Of a stretch of DNA of 61,542 bases, positions 25,514 to 33,951 are shown one piece after another. This stretch comes from an uncultured Saprospiraceae bacterium (GTDB taxonomy: Bacteria; Bacteroidota; Bacteroidia; Chitinophagales; Saprospiraceae): positions 1 through 61,542 of the forward strand of contig CALGLU010000125.1 in the NCBI GenBank assembly GCA_937959275.1, read 5' to 3'. Positions within the stretch are counted from its first letter, which is position 1. Each line of letters starts with the position of its first letter. The notes below the pieces were generated by a model, which saw only the letters and a program-made list of their open reading frames with translations, did not search any database and had not been told where the DNA came from. Made by a program: the position numbers and the translations under genes.

Positions 25514-28500
25514 ATGAAGTCATTTTACCTTATTTTAATTTTCACACTTAGCAGCTTAGTCATCTACGGACAATCTAAAGTAGAGCCTACATCCTCTCCT
25601 TCGACAGCCAAGTCCAAGAAAAAAATACTAGATGTCAATCCTCGGATCAAGCAGCTGACATTCGATAAAACTGAAATCCAAGGCAAGACATATCAATCAA
25701 GACCTGCTATCCAATGGTCAGCTGCAAATCGAACATCATCAGCACTAAAAATCACCCGTGATCCAGTCAACAATGAAGTCATTGCTATAAAAGGTGAAAC
25801 CATTCAACTCAAATCAAATGCAAGTCCTGCGGATAGATCGATGAATCATCTTAAGGAACTCAAATCCCAGCTTCGATTAGAAAGCCCATCTGAAGAATTA
25901 AAACTGCTGAAGTCGTCAACAGATAAAAAAGGGAATGTTCATCATAAATATCAGCAACAGTATAGAGGAATACCTGTACTCGATGCCCAGATAACAACAC
26001 ACGAAGTAGAGGGGAAAGTACAATTCGTCAATGGTCGATGGACAGCAACACCAAAGGAACTAAATCTGTCAGAATCGTTACAAGCCACTGATGCTGAATC
26101 GGTTGTGATCAGCGACTTAAATGACTTTGAAGTCATACCAGACCATCTCAAACGATTGGTACACGGCCAACAAATCACAACAAAAAAAGTCATCATTCAG
26201 GAAAACAACAGCTTTCGATTGGCTTGGCATGTTGATATTTTTGAGACTATTTCAGATCGGTGGGAATATACCATTGATGCACATACAGGTGAAATCATTA
26301 ATAAACACAGTACGGTTTGCCACTTTGACGGACATACCCATAGTCACGAACCCCAAGAAACTGCTGTAGATGGCAAAACAACGTCAACCGCAAGAGACTT
26401 ATTAGGTGAAGTGAGAGACATCAATATCTACGAATGCAGTGGTGCTTTTTTTCTGGCAGATGCAGCACGGACCATGTTTCACGGCAACGAATCAGACTGC
26501 ACAAATGATGATCTACTGATTAATGGAGTCATCATTACGTGGGATGCTTTGGGCACTACTCCAGCCAGTCCTGGGAGGTTTCAATATAATTATTCTGTAT
26601 CAGCAAATAAAAATGTCTGGGATGATCCTAGAGCTATATCTGCACATTACAATGGCGGTAGAGCCTATGAATATTTTAAAAATACATTTGGCAGAGAGTC
26701 CATAAATGGTGACAGAGGAAATATAGAATCCTTTTATAATGTTGTCGAAGATGATGGCTCGCAAATGGACAATGCCTTTTGGACAGGTGCTGCTATCTTT
26801 TATGGTAATGGTAACCAAGCGTTTAGAACACCTCTATCTGCAGGACTAGATGTGGCAGGTCATGAGATGTCACATGGTGTCATCCAGACGACTGCCAATC
26901 TCCGATATGAAGGCGAATCAGGTGCACTCAATGAAAGCTTTGCAGATGTATTTGGTACAATGATAGAAAGAGAGACATGGCAAATTGGAGAAGATGTTGT
27001 CAATCCGCAAATCTTTCCAACGGGCGCTTTACGTAACATGGCAGACCCAAACAATGGTGGTACTCGACTTGGCGATCCAGGATTCCAACCAGCAAGTGTG
27101 CAGCAACAATATACTGGAGCTGAAGACAACGGGGGCGTACACATTAACAGTGGGATTCCGAATCGGGCTTACTTTTTATTTGCTGATAATGACAATGTGG
27201 GAATAGGCAGAGCAGAGCAAATCTATTATAAGGTCCTTGAACAATATCTTACACCAAGATCTCAGTTTATCGATCTAAGAACGGCTGTCATCGAGGTGGC
27301 GAATCAGGATTATGGTCAAGTTGTGGCAGATGCAGCAATAGCAGCATTTGACCAAGTAGGTATACGAGGTAACGGCGTAATCAAACAAGATATTCCTGAT
27401 AGAGAATTAGAATCGAATACGAATGCGACAGACTTTATTTTGTGGTCCGATATTGCGCAACAGAATATTAATTTTTCTACCAATAGCGGCAACTTTTCAG
27501 GTATATCCTTCCCTCGTCCACATATATCCAAGCCAAGTATTACGGATAATGGCAGTCGATTGGTATTTGCGAATACGGATCATCAGGCACAGTATATCGA
27601 GATTGATTGGACGACAGGTAACATTGTTGATGAATTCATCCTATTCGAAGGCATTCGAAATGTAGTCATCTCTAAGGATGGTACAAAGGTGGCAGCATTA
27701 ACTGGCGATTTGACGACAGGTGATTTTGATAATTTAATTTATATCATTGATCTCGTCAGTGGGGATCAGCAGGCGTTTGAGCTCTACAATCCCACATTTA
27801 CAGAAGGGATCTCCTCAGGAGAAGTGCTCTTTGCAGATGCTATGGAATTTGATCATGCAGGTGAGAATTTGCTCTATGACTCCTTCAATTCCCTTCAAGG
27901 GAATAACAATTTGGATGTGCGCTACTGGGATATCGGTATCATGGATGTGTGGAGCAATAATAGAGGTGTCTTTTCTGATGGGGATAATAATATTTATAAA
28001 GTGTTTAATGGTCTACCAGAAAATGTAAGCATTGGTAATCCCACATTCAGTAAAAATAATCCTGATGTCATTGCTTTTGATTTTCGAGAAATAGACGTTT
28101 TGACACAAGACACTACATTTGAAGTATTAGGTGGCAACCTTAGGACAGGTGATATTGGCACCATTTTTCAAAATAATACTTGGGGTTACCCCAACTATTC
28201 GATCGATGACACACAGATCATTTTTTCTGTAGAAGATGCCATTGGATTTATTATAGGTATTCAAGAAATAAATGAAGATAGAATCACCGCGTCAGGCTCA
28301 GCGACACGATTTATCAGAGATGAATCGCAATGGGGTGTATGGTTTGGTACAGGTACTCGAGATTTGATATCAGACATTGAAGATAATGCGCTGTATAATG
28401 AGTTGAGTATATATCCGAATCCAGCCTCTGAAGAGCTTTATTTGACATTGCCAAACGAATTATCGGGTGAGGTATTGATCGAAATGTACAGCATAGACGG

Positions 28501-28642
28501 AACATTACAGCAAAAAGTGAGGGAAAAAGGTGTAAAAAATCAATTAAAGCTAAATATAAGCTCTCTAGAAGGAGGTACCTTTATTCTGAAATTGACGACA
28601 GATGACAAATTGTACTCGCAGAAGTTTATGGTTATCGACTAA
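25514..28642 (+). CDS. Secreted M4 (thermolysin-family) metalloprotease with T9SS sorting domain
   Basis: This 1042-residue zinc endopeptidase has, in order, a signal peptide (to about 20), an FTP/PepSY propeptide (about 60-270), and the M4 catalytic domain. The latter has HEMSH at 450-454, the third zinc ligand E474 in GALNESFAD, and the active-site histidine segment GVHINSGIPNRAY. A region of about 620-950 has repeated PD40/TolB-like strands (e.g. SKPSITDNGSRLVFAN, VVISKDGTKVAALTG) suggesting a beta-propeller. A type A T9SS C-terminal signal follows (LSIYPNPASEELYL onward to the C-terminal KFMVID). It should be secreted through T9SS and attached to the surface or released. Confidence 0.94.
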   Translation: MKSFYLILIFTLSSLVIYGQSKVEPTSSPSTAKSKKKILDVNPRIKQLTFDKTEIQGKTYQSRPAIQWSAANRTSSALKITRDPVNNEVIAIKGETIQLKSNASPADRSMNHLKELKSQLRLESPSEELKLLKSSTDKKGNVHHKYQQQYRGIPVLDAQITTHEVEGKVQFVNGRWTATPKELNLSESLQATDAESVVISDLNDFEVIPDHLKRLVHGQQITTKKVIIQENNSFRLAWHVDIFETISDRWEYTIDAHTGEIINKHSTVCHFDGHTHSHEPQETAVDGKTTSTARDLLGEVRDINIYECSGAFFLADAARTMFHGNESDCTNDDLLINGVIITWDALGTTPASPGRFQYNYSVSANKNVWDDPRAISAHYNGGRAYEYFKNTFGRESINGDRGNIESFYNVVEDDGSQMDNAFWTGAAIFYGNGNQAFRTPLSAGLDVAGHEMSHGVIQTTANLRYEGESGALNESFADVFGTMIERETWQIGEDVVNPQIFPTGALRNMADPNNGGTRLGDPGFQPASVQQQYTGAEDNGGVHINSGIPNRAYFLFADNDNVGIGRAEQIYYKVLEQYLTPRSQFIDLRTAVIEVANQDYGQVVADAAIAAFDQVGIRGNGVIKQDIPDRELESNTNATDFILWSDIAQQNINFSTNSGNFSGISFPRPHISKPSITDNGSRLVFANTDHQAQYIEIDWTTGNIVDEFILFEGIRNVVISKDGTKVAALTGDLTTGDFDNLIYIIDLVSGDQQAFELYNPTFTEGISSGEVLFADAMEFDHAGENLLYDSFNSLQGNNNLDVRYWDIGIMDVWSNNRGVFSDGDNNIYKVFNGLPENVSIGNPTFSKNNPDVIAFDFREIDVLTQDTTFEVLGGNLRTGDIGTIFQNNTWGYPNYSIDDTQIIFSVEDAIGFIIGIQEINEDRITASGSATRFIRDESQWGVWFGTGTRDLISDIEDNALYNELSIYPNPASEELYLTLPNELSGEVLIEMYSIDGTLQQKVREKGVKNQLKLNISSLEGGTFILKLTTDDKLYSQKFMVID

Positions 28643-28801
28643 GGAATGGTTAAAAAATAACTTCCCGATTTATGACTGCCAATTTTAAGTCAGTACTGCG
28701 TTAAAAAGCCTCATGATAGCTAGGCTATCCCTACGTTTTTTGCCTTGTTCTAACTCAAAATTTCCTTGTCAAAAGACGGAATTTATTAATTATCCATTCC
28801 T
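28642..28801. repeat. 160-bp imperfect palindromic element
   Basis: The ends AGGAATGG (28642-28649) and CCATTCCT (28794-28801) are exact inverses, the centre GATAGC-TAG-GCTATC (28715-28729) is an exact hairpin, and the 80-base arms align along their whole length with roughly three quarters of positions matching. It begins at the last base of the M4-protease stop codon. There is no ORF. It has the form of a MITE or long REP-type hairpin element and may serve as the 3' end of the protease mRNA. Confidence 0.8.
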
Positions 28802-28807
28802 AAACAT

Positions 28808-28815
28808 TATCTTTG
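28808..28815 (+). promoter_or_regulatory. Candidate -7 box for the small-lipoprotein/ytxJ/mnmD operon
   Basis: TATCTTTG lies seven bases beyond the right end of the palindromic element and 52 bases before the first ATG of the operon. No TTG occurs at the ideal distance upstream, so this is a single-box match. Confidence 0.4.
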
Positions 28816-28867
28816 AAGTATAATAGATGTCGATTTACAGACGTTTATCAATTATTAAAAATTATCA

Positions 28868-28975
28868 ATGAACCAGAAGTCTATAAAAGTCATTTATCAG
28901 TGTGTTATCCTTTTGTGCGTTGTGGCAATGTTTATCTCTTGTAACAGAGGAACAGGTTGCCCAAATGCATTTTAA
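28868..28975 (+). CDS. 35-residue lipoprotein with C-terminal GTGCP motif
   Basis: ATG 28868 opens a 35-codon ORF with a basic start (MNQKSIKV), a hydrophobic segment and a lipobox-type FISC, then the very short mature peptide CNRGTGCPNAF. It is too small for routine gene finders. Support comes from the complete lipoprotein signal, a TAA stop 18 bases before ytxJ, and a -7 box upstream. I recall similarly short lipoproteins ending in GTGCP plus a few residues in other Bacteroidota, but cannot confirm this here. Two cysteines (C25, C31) remain in the mature peptide; a redox or metal role alongside YtxJ is a guess. Confidence 0.65.
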   Translation: MNQKSIKVIYQCVILLCVVAMFISCNRGTGCPNAF

Positions 28976-28993
28976 TTAAATCTAAACACACAT

Positions 28994-29344
28994 ATGGCAA
29001 TCCCCTGGAAGACAATAAGCTCTCTTGACATGGCAAATGAAGCCATTCAAGACTCTCACAATCAACCCATTTTGATCTTCAAGCACTCGACGACCTGTCC
29101 CATTAGCAGTATTGCTAAGTTAAGACTCGAAAGTGATTGGAATTTAAATGACTTGCCTGCTTACTACATTGATGTTAAATCAGAGCGGGCATCTTCACTA
29201 CATGTCGCTGAAGCTCTACAGGTCCATCATGAGTCACCTCAGATGATCATTGTAGCCAATGGTGATGCGATTTATGATATTTCCCACCTAGATATTAACA
29301 TTCAAGAAGTCCACGATGGACTCAAAGAGACTGCTCATCAGTAA
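28994..29344 (+). CDS. ytxJ: YtxJ-family thioredoxin-like protein (bacillithiol-associated)
   Basis: This 116-residue thioredoxin-fold protein matches the DUF2847/YtxJ family. The active-site region is FKHSTTCPISS (residues 29-39), a monothiol TCPIS site with a single cysteine C35, as expected for proteins that resolve bacillithiol mixed disulfides. A conserved PQMIIV cis-proline segment is near residue 78. It is second in a tight operon, 18 bases after the 35-residue lipoprotein and 6 bases before mnmD. Confidence 0.88.
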   Translation: MAIPWKTISSLDMANEAIQDSHNQPILIFKHSTTCPISSIAKLRLESDWNLNDLPAYYIDVKSERASSLHVAEALQVHHESPQMIIVANGDAIYDISHLDINIQEVHDGLKETAHQ

Positions 29345-29350
29345 GATCTG

Positions 29351-30022
29351 ATGGTCAAGCCAATCATCACTCAAGACGGGTCTAAAAGTTTACTCTCCGA
29401 GCAATTTGGTGTTGAATATCATTCTATTTATGGCGCGGTTGAAGAAAGCCTGCATGTCTTTATCTGTGCAGGGCTACAACGACTTATACTAGACTCCCGA
29501 ACAGACATATCAATTCTGGACATGGGATTGGGTACAGGACTTAATGCGCTGCTAAGCATGATAGAAGCACAACGCCATCCTACCCTATCCATCAAGTACC
29601 ATGCGATTGAAGCGTATCCATTAGACTTGAAAATCATACAAGAGTTAGCCTATACTTCCTATTTACAATTGGATTCATTTCAAGATGACTTTTTATCGCT
29701 ACACGCTGCTCCAGCCGCTGAAACTCTTCGCATTCAAAATTTTAGCTTTTCAAAGCAACATATCCGTTTTGAAGATTTGAAAGCACAGCAGTCATATGAT
29801 ATCATTTATTACGATGCATTTGGACCAACCACTCAATCTCAGCTTTGGGGTGAAGAGCTGATGCAAGTCATGTATGATTCATTGAAGCCCGGAGGTATAC
29901 TTGTCACCTACTGTGCCAAAGGATCATTTAAAAGAGCGCTAAAAGCGGTTGGCTTTCGTTTAGATCCGTTGCCTGGGCCGGCTAAGAAGAGGGAGATGAC
30001 GAGGGCTTGGAGGGATTTGTGA
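29351..30022 (+). CDS. mnmD: tRNA (5-methylaminomethyl-2-thiouridine)-methyltransferase, MnmD type
   Basis: This 223-residue SAM-dependent methyltransferase corresponds to the C-terminal-free MnmC2 (DUF752) domain that completes mnm5(s2)U34 in tRNA wobble positions. SAM motif I is ILDMGLGTGLNAL (55-67); YYDAFGP (near 157) is the family hallmark, followed by LKPGGILVTYCAKG. No FAD-oxidase half is fused, so it is the stand-alone MnmD form. Third gene of the operon; a 36-bp tandem repeat starts four bases after its stop. Confidence 0.92.
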   Translation: MVKPIITQDGSKSLLSEQFGVEYHSIYGAVEESLHVFICAGLQRLILDSRTDISILDMGLGTGLNALLSMIEAQRHPTLSIKYHAIEAYPLDLKIIQELAYTSYLQLDSFQDDFLSLHAAPAAETLRIQNFSFSKQHIRFEDLKAQQSYDIIYYDAFGPTTQSQLWGEELMQVMYDSLKPGGILVTYCAKGSFKRALKAVGFRLDPLPGPAKKREMTRAWRDL

Positions 30023-30025
30023 TTT

Positions 30026-30147
30026 AAAACGTCAAGAGGCGGGGACGCCTTTGACTCAACTAAAACGTCAAGAGAGCAGGATGCCTTTGACTCAACTAAA
30101 ACGTCATGAGAGCAGGATGCCTTTGACTCAACTAAAACGTCATGAGC
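30026..30147. repeat. 36-bp tandem repeat, about 3.4 copies
   Basis: Units begin AAAACGTCA at 30026, 30062, 30098 and 30134, exactly 36 bp apart, and end in GCCTTTGACTCAACT. Copy 1 differs most (GGCGGGGACGCC) and can form a TCAAGAGGCG/CGCCTTTGA hairpin; later copies have drifted. The period is a multiple of three so one minus-strand frame stays open with a 12-residue repeat, which I regard as spurious. There are no spacers, so it is not a CRISPR. Confidence 0.85.
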
Positions 30148-30198
30148 CAATGTCGTTTAGTTAAGCATATTATGACATCATAGGTGTCAAATATTGGT

Positions 30199-30221
30199 TG
30201 CACGGTACAAAGTGCCGTGCA
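30199..30221 (+). terminator. Strong hairpin downstream of mnmD operon
   Basis: TGCACGGTAC (30199-30208) pairs with GTGCCGTGCA (30212-30221) across a three-base AAA loop: ten pairs including one T-G. A TTATTATATT stretch follows. It is the best intrinsic-terminator candidate for the mnmD transcript. Confidence 0.5.
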
Positions 30222-30240
30222 TTATTATATTAAATGAGGC

Positions 30241-30279
30241 TAATTTGGCGAGATTTTTTGTAAAAATCGTGACAAATTA
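30241..30279. repeat. Nested inverted repeat upstream of fabI
   Basis: Outer arms TAATTTG (30241-30247) and CAAATTA (30273-30279) enclose inner arms GATTTTT (30252-30258) and AAAAATC (30262-30268) around a 3-base loop. It could be a bidirectional hairpin or an operator-like element. No ORF overlaps it. Confidence 0.5.
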
Positions 30280-30615
30280 ATGTTTCAATAGACTACCTGT
30301 CGGTATTAAATTAATTCATATGCCACTAACTAAATGACATTGCGTCATGACCCATTGGAGGAAAAGCACGATAAATCCTTAACTGAACGATATTACCTAA
30401 CTGCAGAGCAGTCACATTCTGTTACAAAAGAATCATGGGACCATTTTCAACCCCAGAGGATGTCGCACTTTATACAGAGGTTCCAGTGGCTATCAGCCTC
30501 TAACTGGTATACCATTTCGATGAATACTGCAGATAAAATAGTTTATTTCACAACCTGATTGCCTTATTCAGCTTCATAACAAATTCTTACATTTGATGAA
30601 ACTAAGAAACGAATC
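30280..30615. other. Intergenic leader region of fabI with dispersed 22-bp repeat (copy 2)
   Basis: This gene-free stretch contains the second copy of the 22-bp string shared with 10799-10820 (30344-30365, inverse orientation) and a TACATTTG box at 30588-30595, 20 bases before the fabI ATG, which is a -7 candidate without a well-placed TTG. A 74-codon frame spans much of it but starts inside the repeat area and shows no protein-like features. Confidence 0.5.
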
Positions 30616-31419
30616 ATGGCTTACGACTTATTAAAAGGTAAACGAGGAATTATATTTGGTGCTTTGGACGATAAATCGATTGCCTGGGCAGTTGCAGAGA
30701 AGTGCGTCGAGGAAGGCGCTCAGATTACATTGACAAATGCCCCTGTCGCATTGCGCTTTGGTCAAATCAATGAACTTGCCGAAAAGCTAAATGCCAAAGT
30801 CATTCCTGCGGATGCTACCTCTATGGAAGACCTGCAGAATCTGATTACCGAGTCAATGGAGATCTTAGGGGGCAAAATTGATTTTATCTTACACTCAATC
30901 GGCATGTCTATCAACGTGCGGAAGAAAAAAGAATATACTGGCCTTAACTATGACTGGCATCATAAGACGTTGGATATCTCAGCGATGAGCTTTCATCGAG
31001 TCATGCAAACTGCCTACGAGATGGATGCGATCAATGATTGGGGATCGATTTTGGCCTTAACCTATATTGCCTCTCAGCGCATTTTTCCAGATTATAATGA
31101 GATGGCTGATGCCAAATCTTTACTCGAATCTTATGCTAGAAGTTTTGGGTATCACTTTGCGAAGAAAAATAAGACGCGCGTTAATACGATTTCCCAATCA
31201 CCAACAATCACAACAGCAGGTAGCGGGGTCAAGGGATTCGATGACTTCTTTGGGTATGCCGATCAAATGTCTCCATTGGGTAATGCGAGTGCAGAAGCCT
31301 GTGCCAATTACTGTGTCATGATGTTTTCTGATATGACTCGCTCTGTGACGATGCAGAATCTGTATCATGATGGTGGGTTTTCTAAGATGGGGATGGAGCC
31401 GGCTGTCTTGGGCAAATGA
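30616..31419 (+). CDS. fabI: Enoyl-[acyl-carrier-protein] reductase (NADH)
   Basis: This 267-residue SDR performs the final reduction in each fatty-acid elongation cycle. The nucleotide site is the family's non-classical GALDDKSIAWA (16-26), the HSIGMS segment is present, and the catalytic Y-x6-K is YNEMADAK (near 158-165), as in FabI and unlike FabL or FabV. The C terminus GMEPAVLGK is complete. Its TGA overlaps the ATG of the following lipoprotein gene by four bases (ATGA), so the two are coupled. Confidence 0.95.
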   Translation: MAYDLLKGKRGIIFGALDDKSIAWAVAEKCVEEGAQITLTNAPVALRFGQINELAEKLNAKVIPADATSMEDLQNLITESMEILGGKIDFILHSIGMSINVRKKKEYTGLNYDWHHKTLDISAMSFHRVMQTAYEMDAINDWGSILALTYIASQRIFPDYNEMADAKSLLESYARSFGYHFAKKNKTRVNTISQSPTITTAGSGVKGFDDFFGYADQMSPLGNASAEACANYCVMMFSDMTRSVTMQNLYHDGGFSKMGMEPAVLGK

Positions 31420-31910
31420 CCTTTCCCAAAACGAAGCTAGACATGTGCCGGAATATTCTATTTCTCATGTGCAGTTGTTTCCTCTTTCACGCTTGTCAGT
31501 CAATTCAAGATCCTGAGTTGACAGGATTTACACCGATTTCTGTTAAGAAAGTTGATCGTTCAGAAGTCATTTTGGGAGGCCAGCTCACCTACTTCAACCC
31601 CAATCCCATTGGTGGTCGATTAGACCAGATTTTTCTCAAAGTCTATGCGAATGATGTCCATGTATCTGATATCAGCCAACAGCTAGACTCAGAGATCAAA
31701 CCTCGTGCTGAATTTATCATACCTATTGATATCCACATCCCTCTTCAATCACTACTTAAGGATAAAGGGGGCTTACTAGGTGGAATTGTCAATGTCTTGA
31801 CACAAAAGCAAGTCACATTGAAGTATGTGGGGACAGCGACTTTGCGGTTTGGCAAGCTTGAACTGCCTTTGGTGATTGATAAGGAGGAGGAGATTCGGAT
31901 TAAGCTATAG
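31416..31910 (+). CDS. LEA-type-2-like lipoprotein
   Basis: This 164-residue protein has a lipobox-type FHAC (near residue 27) after a hydrophobic segment, then a single beta-sandwich domain with the LEA14/WHy signature: a ...GGQLTYFNPNPIGG... strand pair, then LPLQ-like and LRFGKLELPLVID strands. LEA-2 domains bind hydrophobic or membrane partners. Met10 (31443) could be the true start and would give a more canonical signal. It is translationally coupled to fabI through a 4-base overlap, hinting at an envelope-lipid context. Confidence 0.8.
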   Translation: MTFPKTKLDMCRNILFLMCSCFLFHACQSIQDPELTGFTPISVKKVDRSEVILGGQLTYFNPNPIGGRLDQIFLKVYANDVHVSDISQQLDSEIKPRAEFIIPIDIHIPLQSLLKDKGGLLGGIVNVLTQKQVTLKYVGTATLRFGKLELPLVIDKEEEIRIKL

Positions 31911-31980
31911 GGCTGGCAGTGGGTTGTAGATTTAACAAATTTTTGAAATTTGTCAAATCTAGCCGCACTGACAGAACCAA

Positions 31981-32628
31981 CTATCGCGCATGAGGCTTAG
32001 CATGGTTGTACAACGAGACATGCAAGTGATCTTCAGTTCCGTCATGACGTAAAGTCTTGAAGCCCATCATCCGATAATACAGCGTAATCAACATATTTCT
32101 AAATTCTGATCTACCCTTAACTCTAAGGTCGAGCGCATAGACATAGCCATCAGCTTGTTTGTAATGGAGGGAGGAAGATTTAGACGGAAGGCCCATTTTT
32201 CGATAATCTTCAGGCACTCGTTCTGCATCAGTCAGGACTAACTTTTCATCCATGTAAGCTAATGTACTCGTGCTTAATCTGAGCAAAGGATGCATCTCAA
32301 GAAATTCGAGTCTGAGGTCTTGTGATTTGACCTGGCCAGAAGAAAAGAAAAATAAAGCGTGAAATCCATAGAGCAATACAATGAGCACAGCAATCAATGA
32401 GCGTCTCTTGATCCCTGCATAATCTCCAAGCTTTCCCGTTATAAACTGATGGATAATGGTGAAATACAGAATCAGTAAAATACAGGTGGAAAGGCCTCCA
32501 ACAAGTAAGGAGGTATAAGCACCCATGGCATATTCAGTATGAGTATACACAGAAATCCTTATCAATAAGATAAAAGGTAATACCATCAATAAAATAGCAA
32601 AAAGTAAAAACCGTAAGGCTCTTCCCAT
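31981..32628 (-). CDS. Three-helix membrane protein with a possible M15-like peptidase tail
   Basis: This 215-residue protein has three transmembrane segments (about 7-27, 38-62, 77-97) followed by an extracytoplasmic domain. That domain contains SSSLHYKQADGYVYALDLR (152-169; H155, D167) and DHLHVSL (200-206; H201, H203). The order S-x-H ... A-x-D-[IL] ... H-x-H resembles the zinc triad of DD/LD-peptidases of the M15 fold, although the H-to-D spacing is longer than usual. The similarity is my reading of motifs, not a family match. It is convergent with the fabI operon and divergent from the SPFH gene. Confidence 0.6.
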   Translation of the reverse strand: MGRALRFLLFAILLMVLPFILLIRISVYTHTEYAMGAYTSLLVGGLSTCILLILYFTIIHQFITGKLGDYAGIKRRSLIAVLIVLLYGFHALFFFSSGQVKSQDLRLEFLEMHPLLRLSTSTLAYMDEKLVLTDAERVPEDYRKMGLPSKSSSLHYKQADGYVYALDLRVKGRSEFRNMLITLYYRMMGFKTLRHDGTEDHLHVSLYNHAKPHAR

Positions 32629-32752
32629 GTTAACAAGGTACTACCAGAAGAAATGAAATAAAAATCATTTGTCGGCAGAATGAATGATTTCGTATAAAAC
32701 GCTTCATCAAGCAAAGATTTATAACTATTATGTATCAACAAATTAACTTAAA

Positions 32753-33706
32753 ATGGAATCTTTACTAAACTTCTTACCTCTTCTATTTCTTGGTTTTATC
32801 CTATTGATGACAGGTCTTTTTACCGTAAAGCAGCAAACTGCTGTTGTTCTGGAAAGATTAGGCAAATTTCACAGCATACGATATCCTGGCCTTCATTTTA
32901 AAATACCATTTGTCGATCGCGTAGCCGGTCGGACAAATCTTAAAATCCAACAACTTGATGTCCTTGTAGAAACCAAGACAAAAGATGATGTATTTGTCAA
33001 ATTAAAGGTTTCTGTGCAATACAATATCGTCAGAGAGTCTATATATGATGCTTTTTACAAACTTGAAAACTCTCATGATCAAATCACATCGTATGTCTTT
33101 GATGTGATTAGAGCAGAGGTGCCAAAGATGAAGCTTGATGATGTATTTGTCAGAAAAGATGATGTCGCCATTGCCATTAAAACAGAACTATCTGTGGCTA
33201 TGGGCGAATATGGCTACCAAATCGTCAAAGCACTCGTCACAGACATAGATCCTGACGAAAGTGTTAAGGTATCAATGAATCGAATCAACGCAGCAGAGCG
33301 AGAAAAAGTAGCTGCAGAATACGAAGCAGAGGCAGATAAGATTAGGATCATTGCAAAAGCAAAAGCAGAAGCGGAGAGCAAGCGCTTGCAGGGGCAAGGT
33401 ATCGCAGATCAGAGGAGAGAAATTGCTAAAGGCCTTGAGGACTCAGTGGAAGTGTTAAATCAAGTAGGTATCAATTCTCAGGAAGCTTCAGCACTAATCG
33501 TCGTGACTCAGCACTATGACACATTACAGTCTATGGCCGATTCTTCCAATAGTAATTTGATCATGTTGCCGAATAATCCAAATGCTGGATCTGATATGTT
33601 ATCACAAATGACCGCCTCATTTATCGCATCTCAACAGATGGGTGAAACACTAAAGCTACAAGAGAAACAAAAGGTGGCAGAATTGAGACAAGGTCACAAC
33701 AAATAG
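32753..33706 (+). CDS. SPFH/Band-7 (stomatin-like) membrane protein
   Basis: This 317-residue protein has one N-terminal membrane segment (about 7-24), then an SPFH domain (FTVKQQTAVVLERLGKFHSI onward to about 200), then an alanine/glutamate-rich coiled coil (AAEREKVAAEYEAEADKI) and a C-terminal hydrophobic stretch. Stomatin homologues form ring-like assemblies in the membrane and recruit or restrain proteases. No NfeD partner gene is adjacent, so the subtype is uncertain. Confidence 0.88.
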   Translation: MESLLNFLPLLFLGFILLMTGLFTVKQQTAVVLERLGKFHSIRYPGLHFKIPFVDRVAGRTNLKIQQLDVLVETKTKDDVFVKLKVSVQYNIVRESIYDAFYKLENSHDQITSYVFDVIRAEVPKMKLDDVFVRKDDVAIAIKTELSVAMGEYGYQIVKALVTDIDPDESVKVSMNRINAAEREKVAAEYEAEADKIRIIAKAKAEAESKRLQGQGIADQRREIAKGLEDSVEVLNQVGINSQEASALIVVTQHYDTLQSMADSSNSNLIMLPNNPNAGSDMLSQMTASFIASQQMGETLKLQEKQKVAELRQGHNK

Positions 33707-33870
33707 ACGCCTTGATTCTTTATACATTTTCACCAGTTTAAATTATCAGATCAAGAATCCAATAAAAACTAAAAGTTTAAATCGTTAAAATAGAGAATAC
33801 TATGTATTAGATTAATATAATATATTATATTTTAACCTATTAAAAAACTACATGTGATTATATAAATGTT

Positions 33871-33878
33871 TACATTTG
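33871..33878 (+). promoter_or_regulatory. Candidate -7 box for the first glycan operon
   Basis: TACATTTG lies 73 bases before the TTG start of the DUF2304 gene, in a very AT-rich 245-base gap. There is no TTG at ideal distance. It is the only box of this type in the gap. Confidence 0.35.
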
Positions 33879-33951
33879 TATAGGTCCACAGTCATTTACG
33901 CGTGGATTGGACTAATAATTGATATAGTTTAGTAATTAAGCTCTACTTATT

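Noticed and set aside
30026-30147. Possible CRISPR array
   Set aside because: The 36-bp units are directly adjacent with no spacers and there are no cas genes.
29908-30150. 80-codon minus-strand frame encoding a 12-residue repeat (DVLVESKASCS)
   Set aside because: The frame stays open because the 36-bp repeat is a multiple of three; it overlaps mnmD antisense and has no independent support.
30334-30558. 74-codon frame upstream of fabI
   Set aside because: It starts in the dispersed 22-bp repeat area and has no recognisable protein features.
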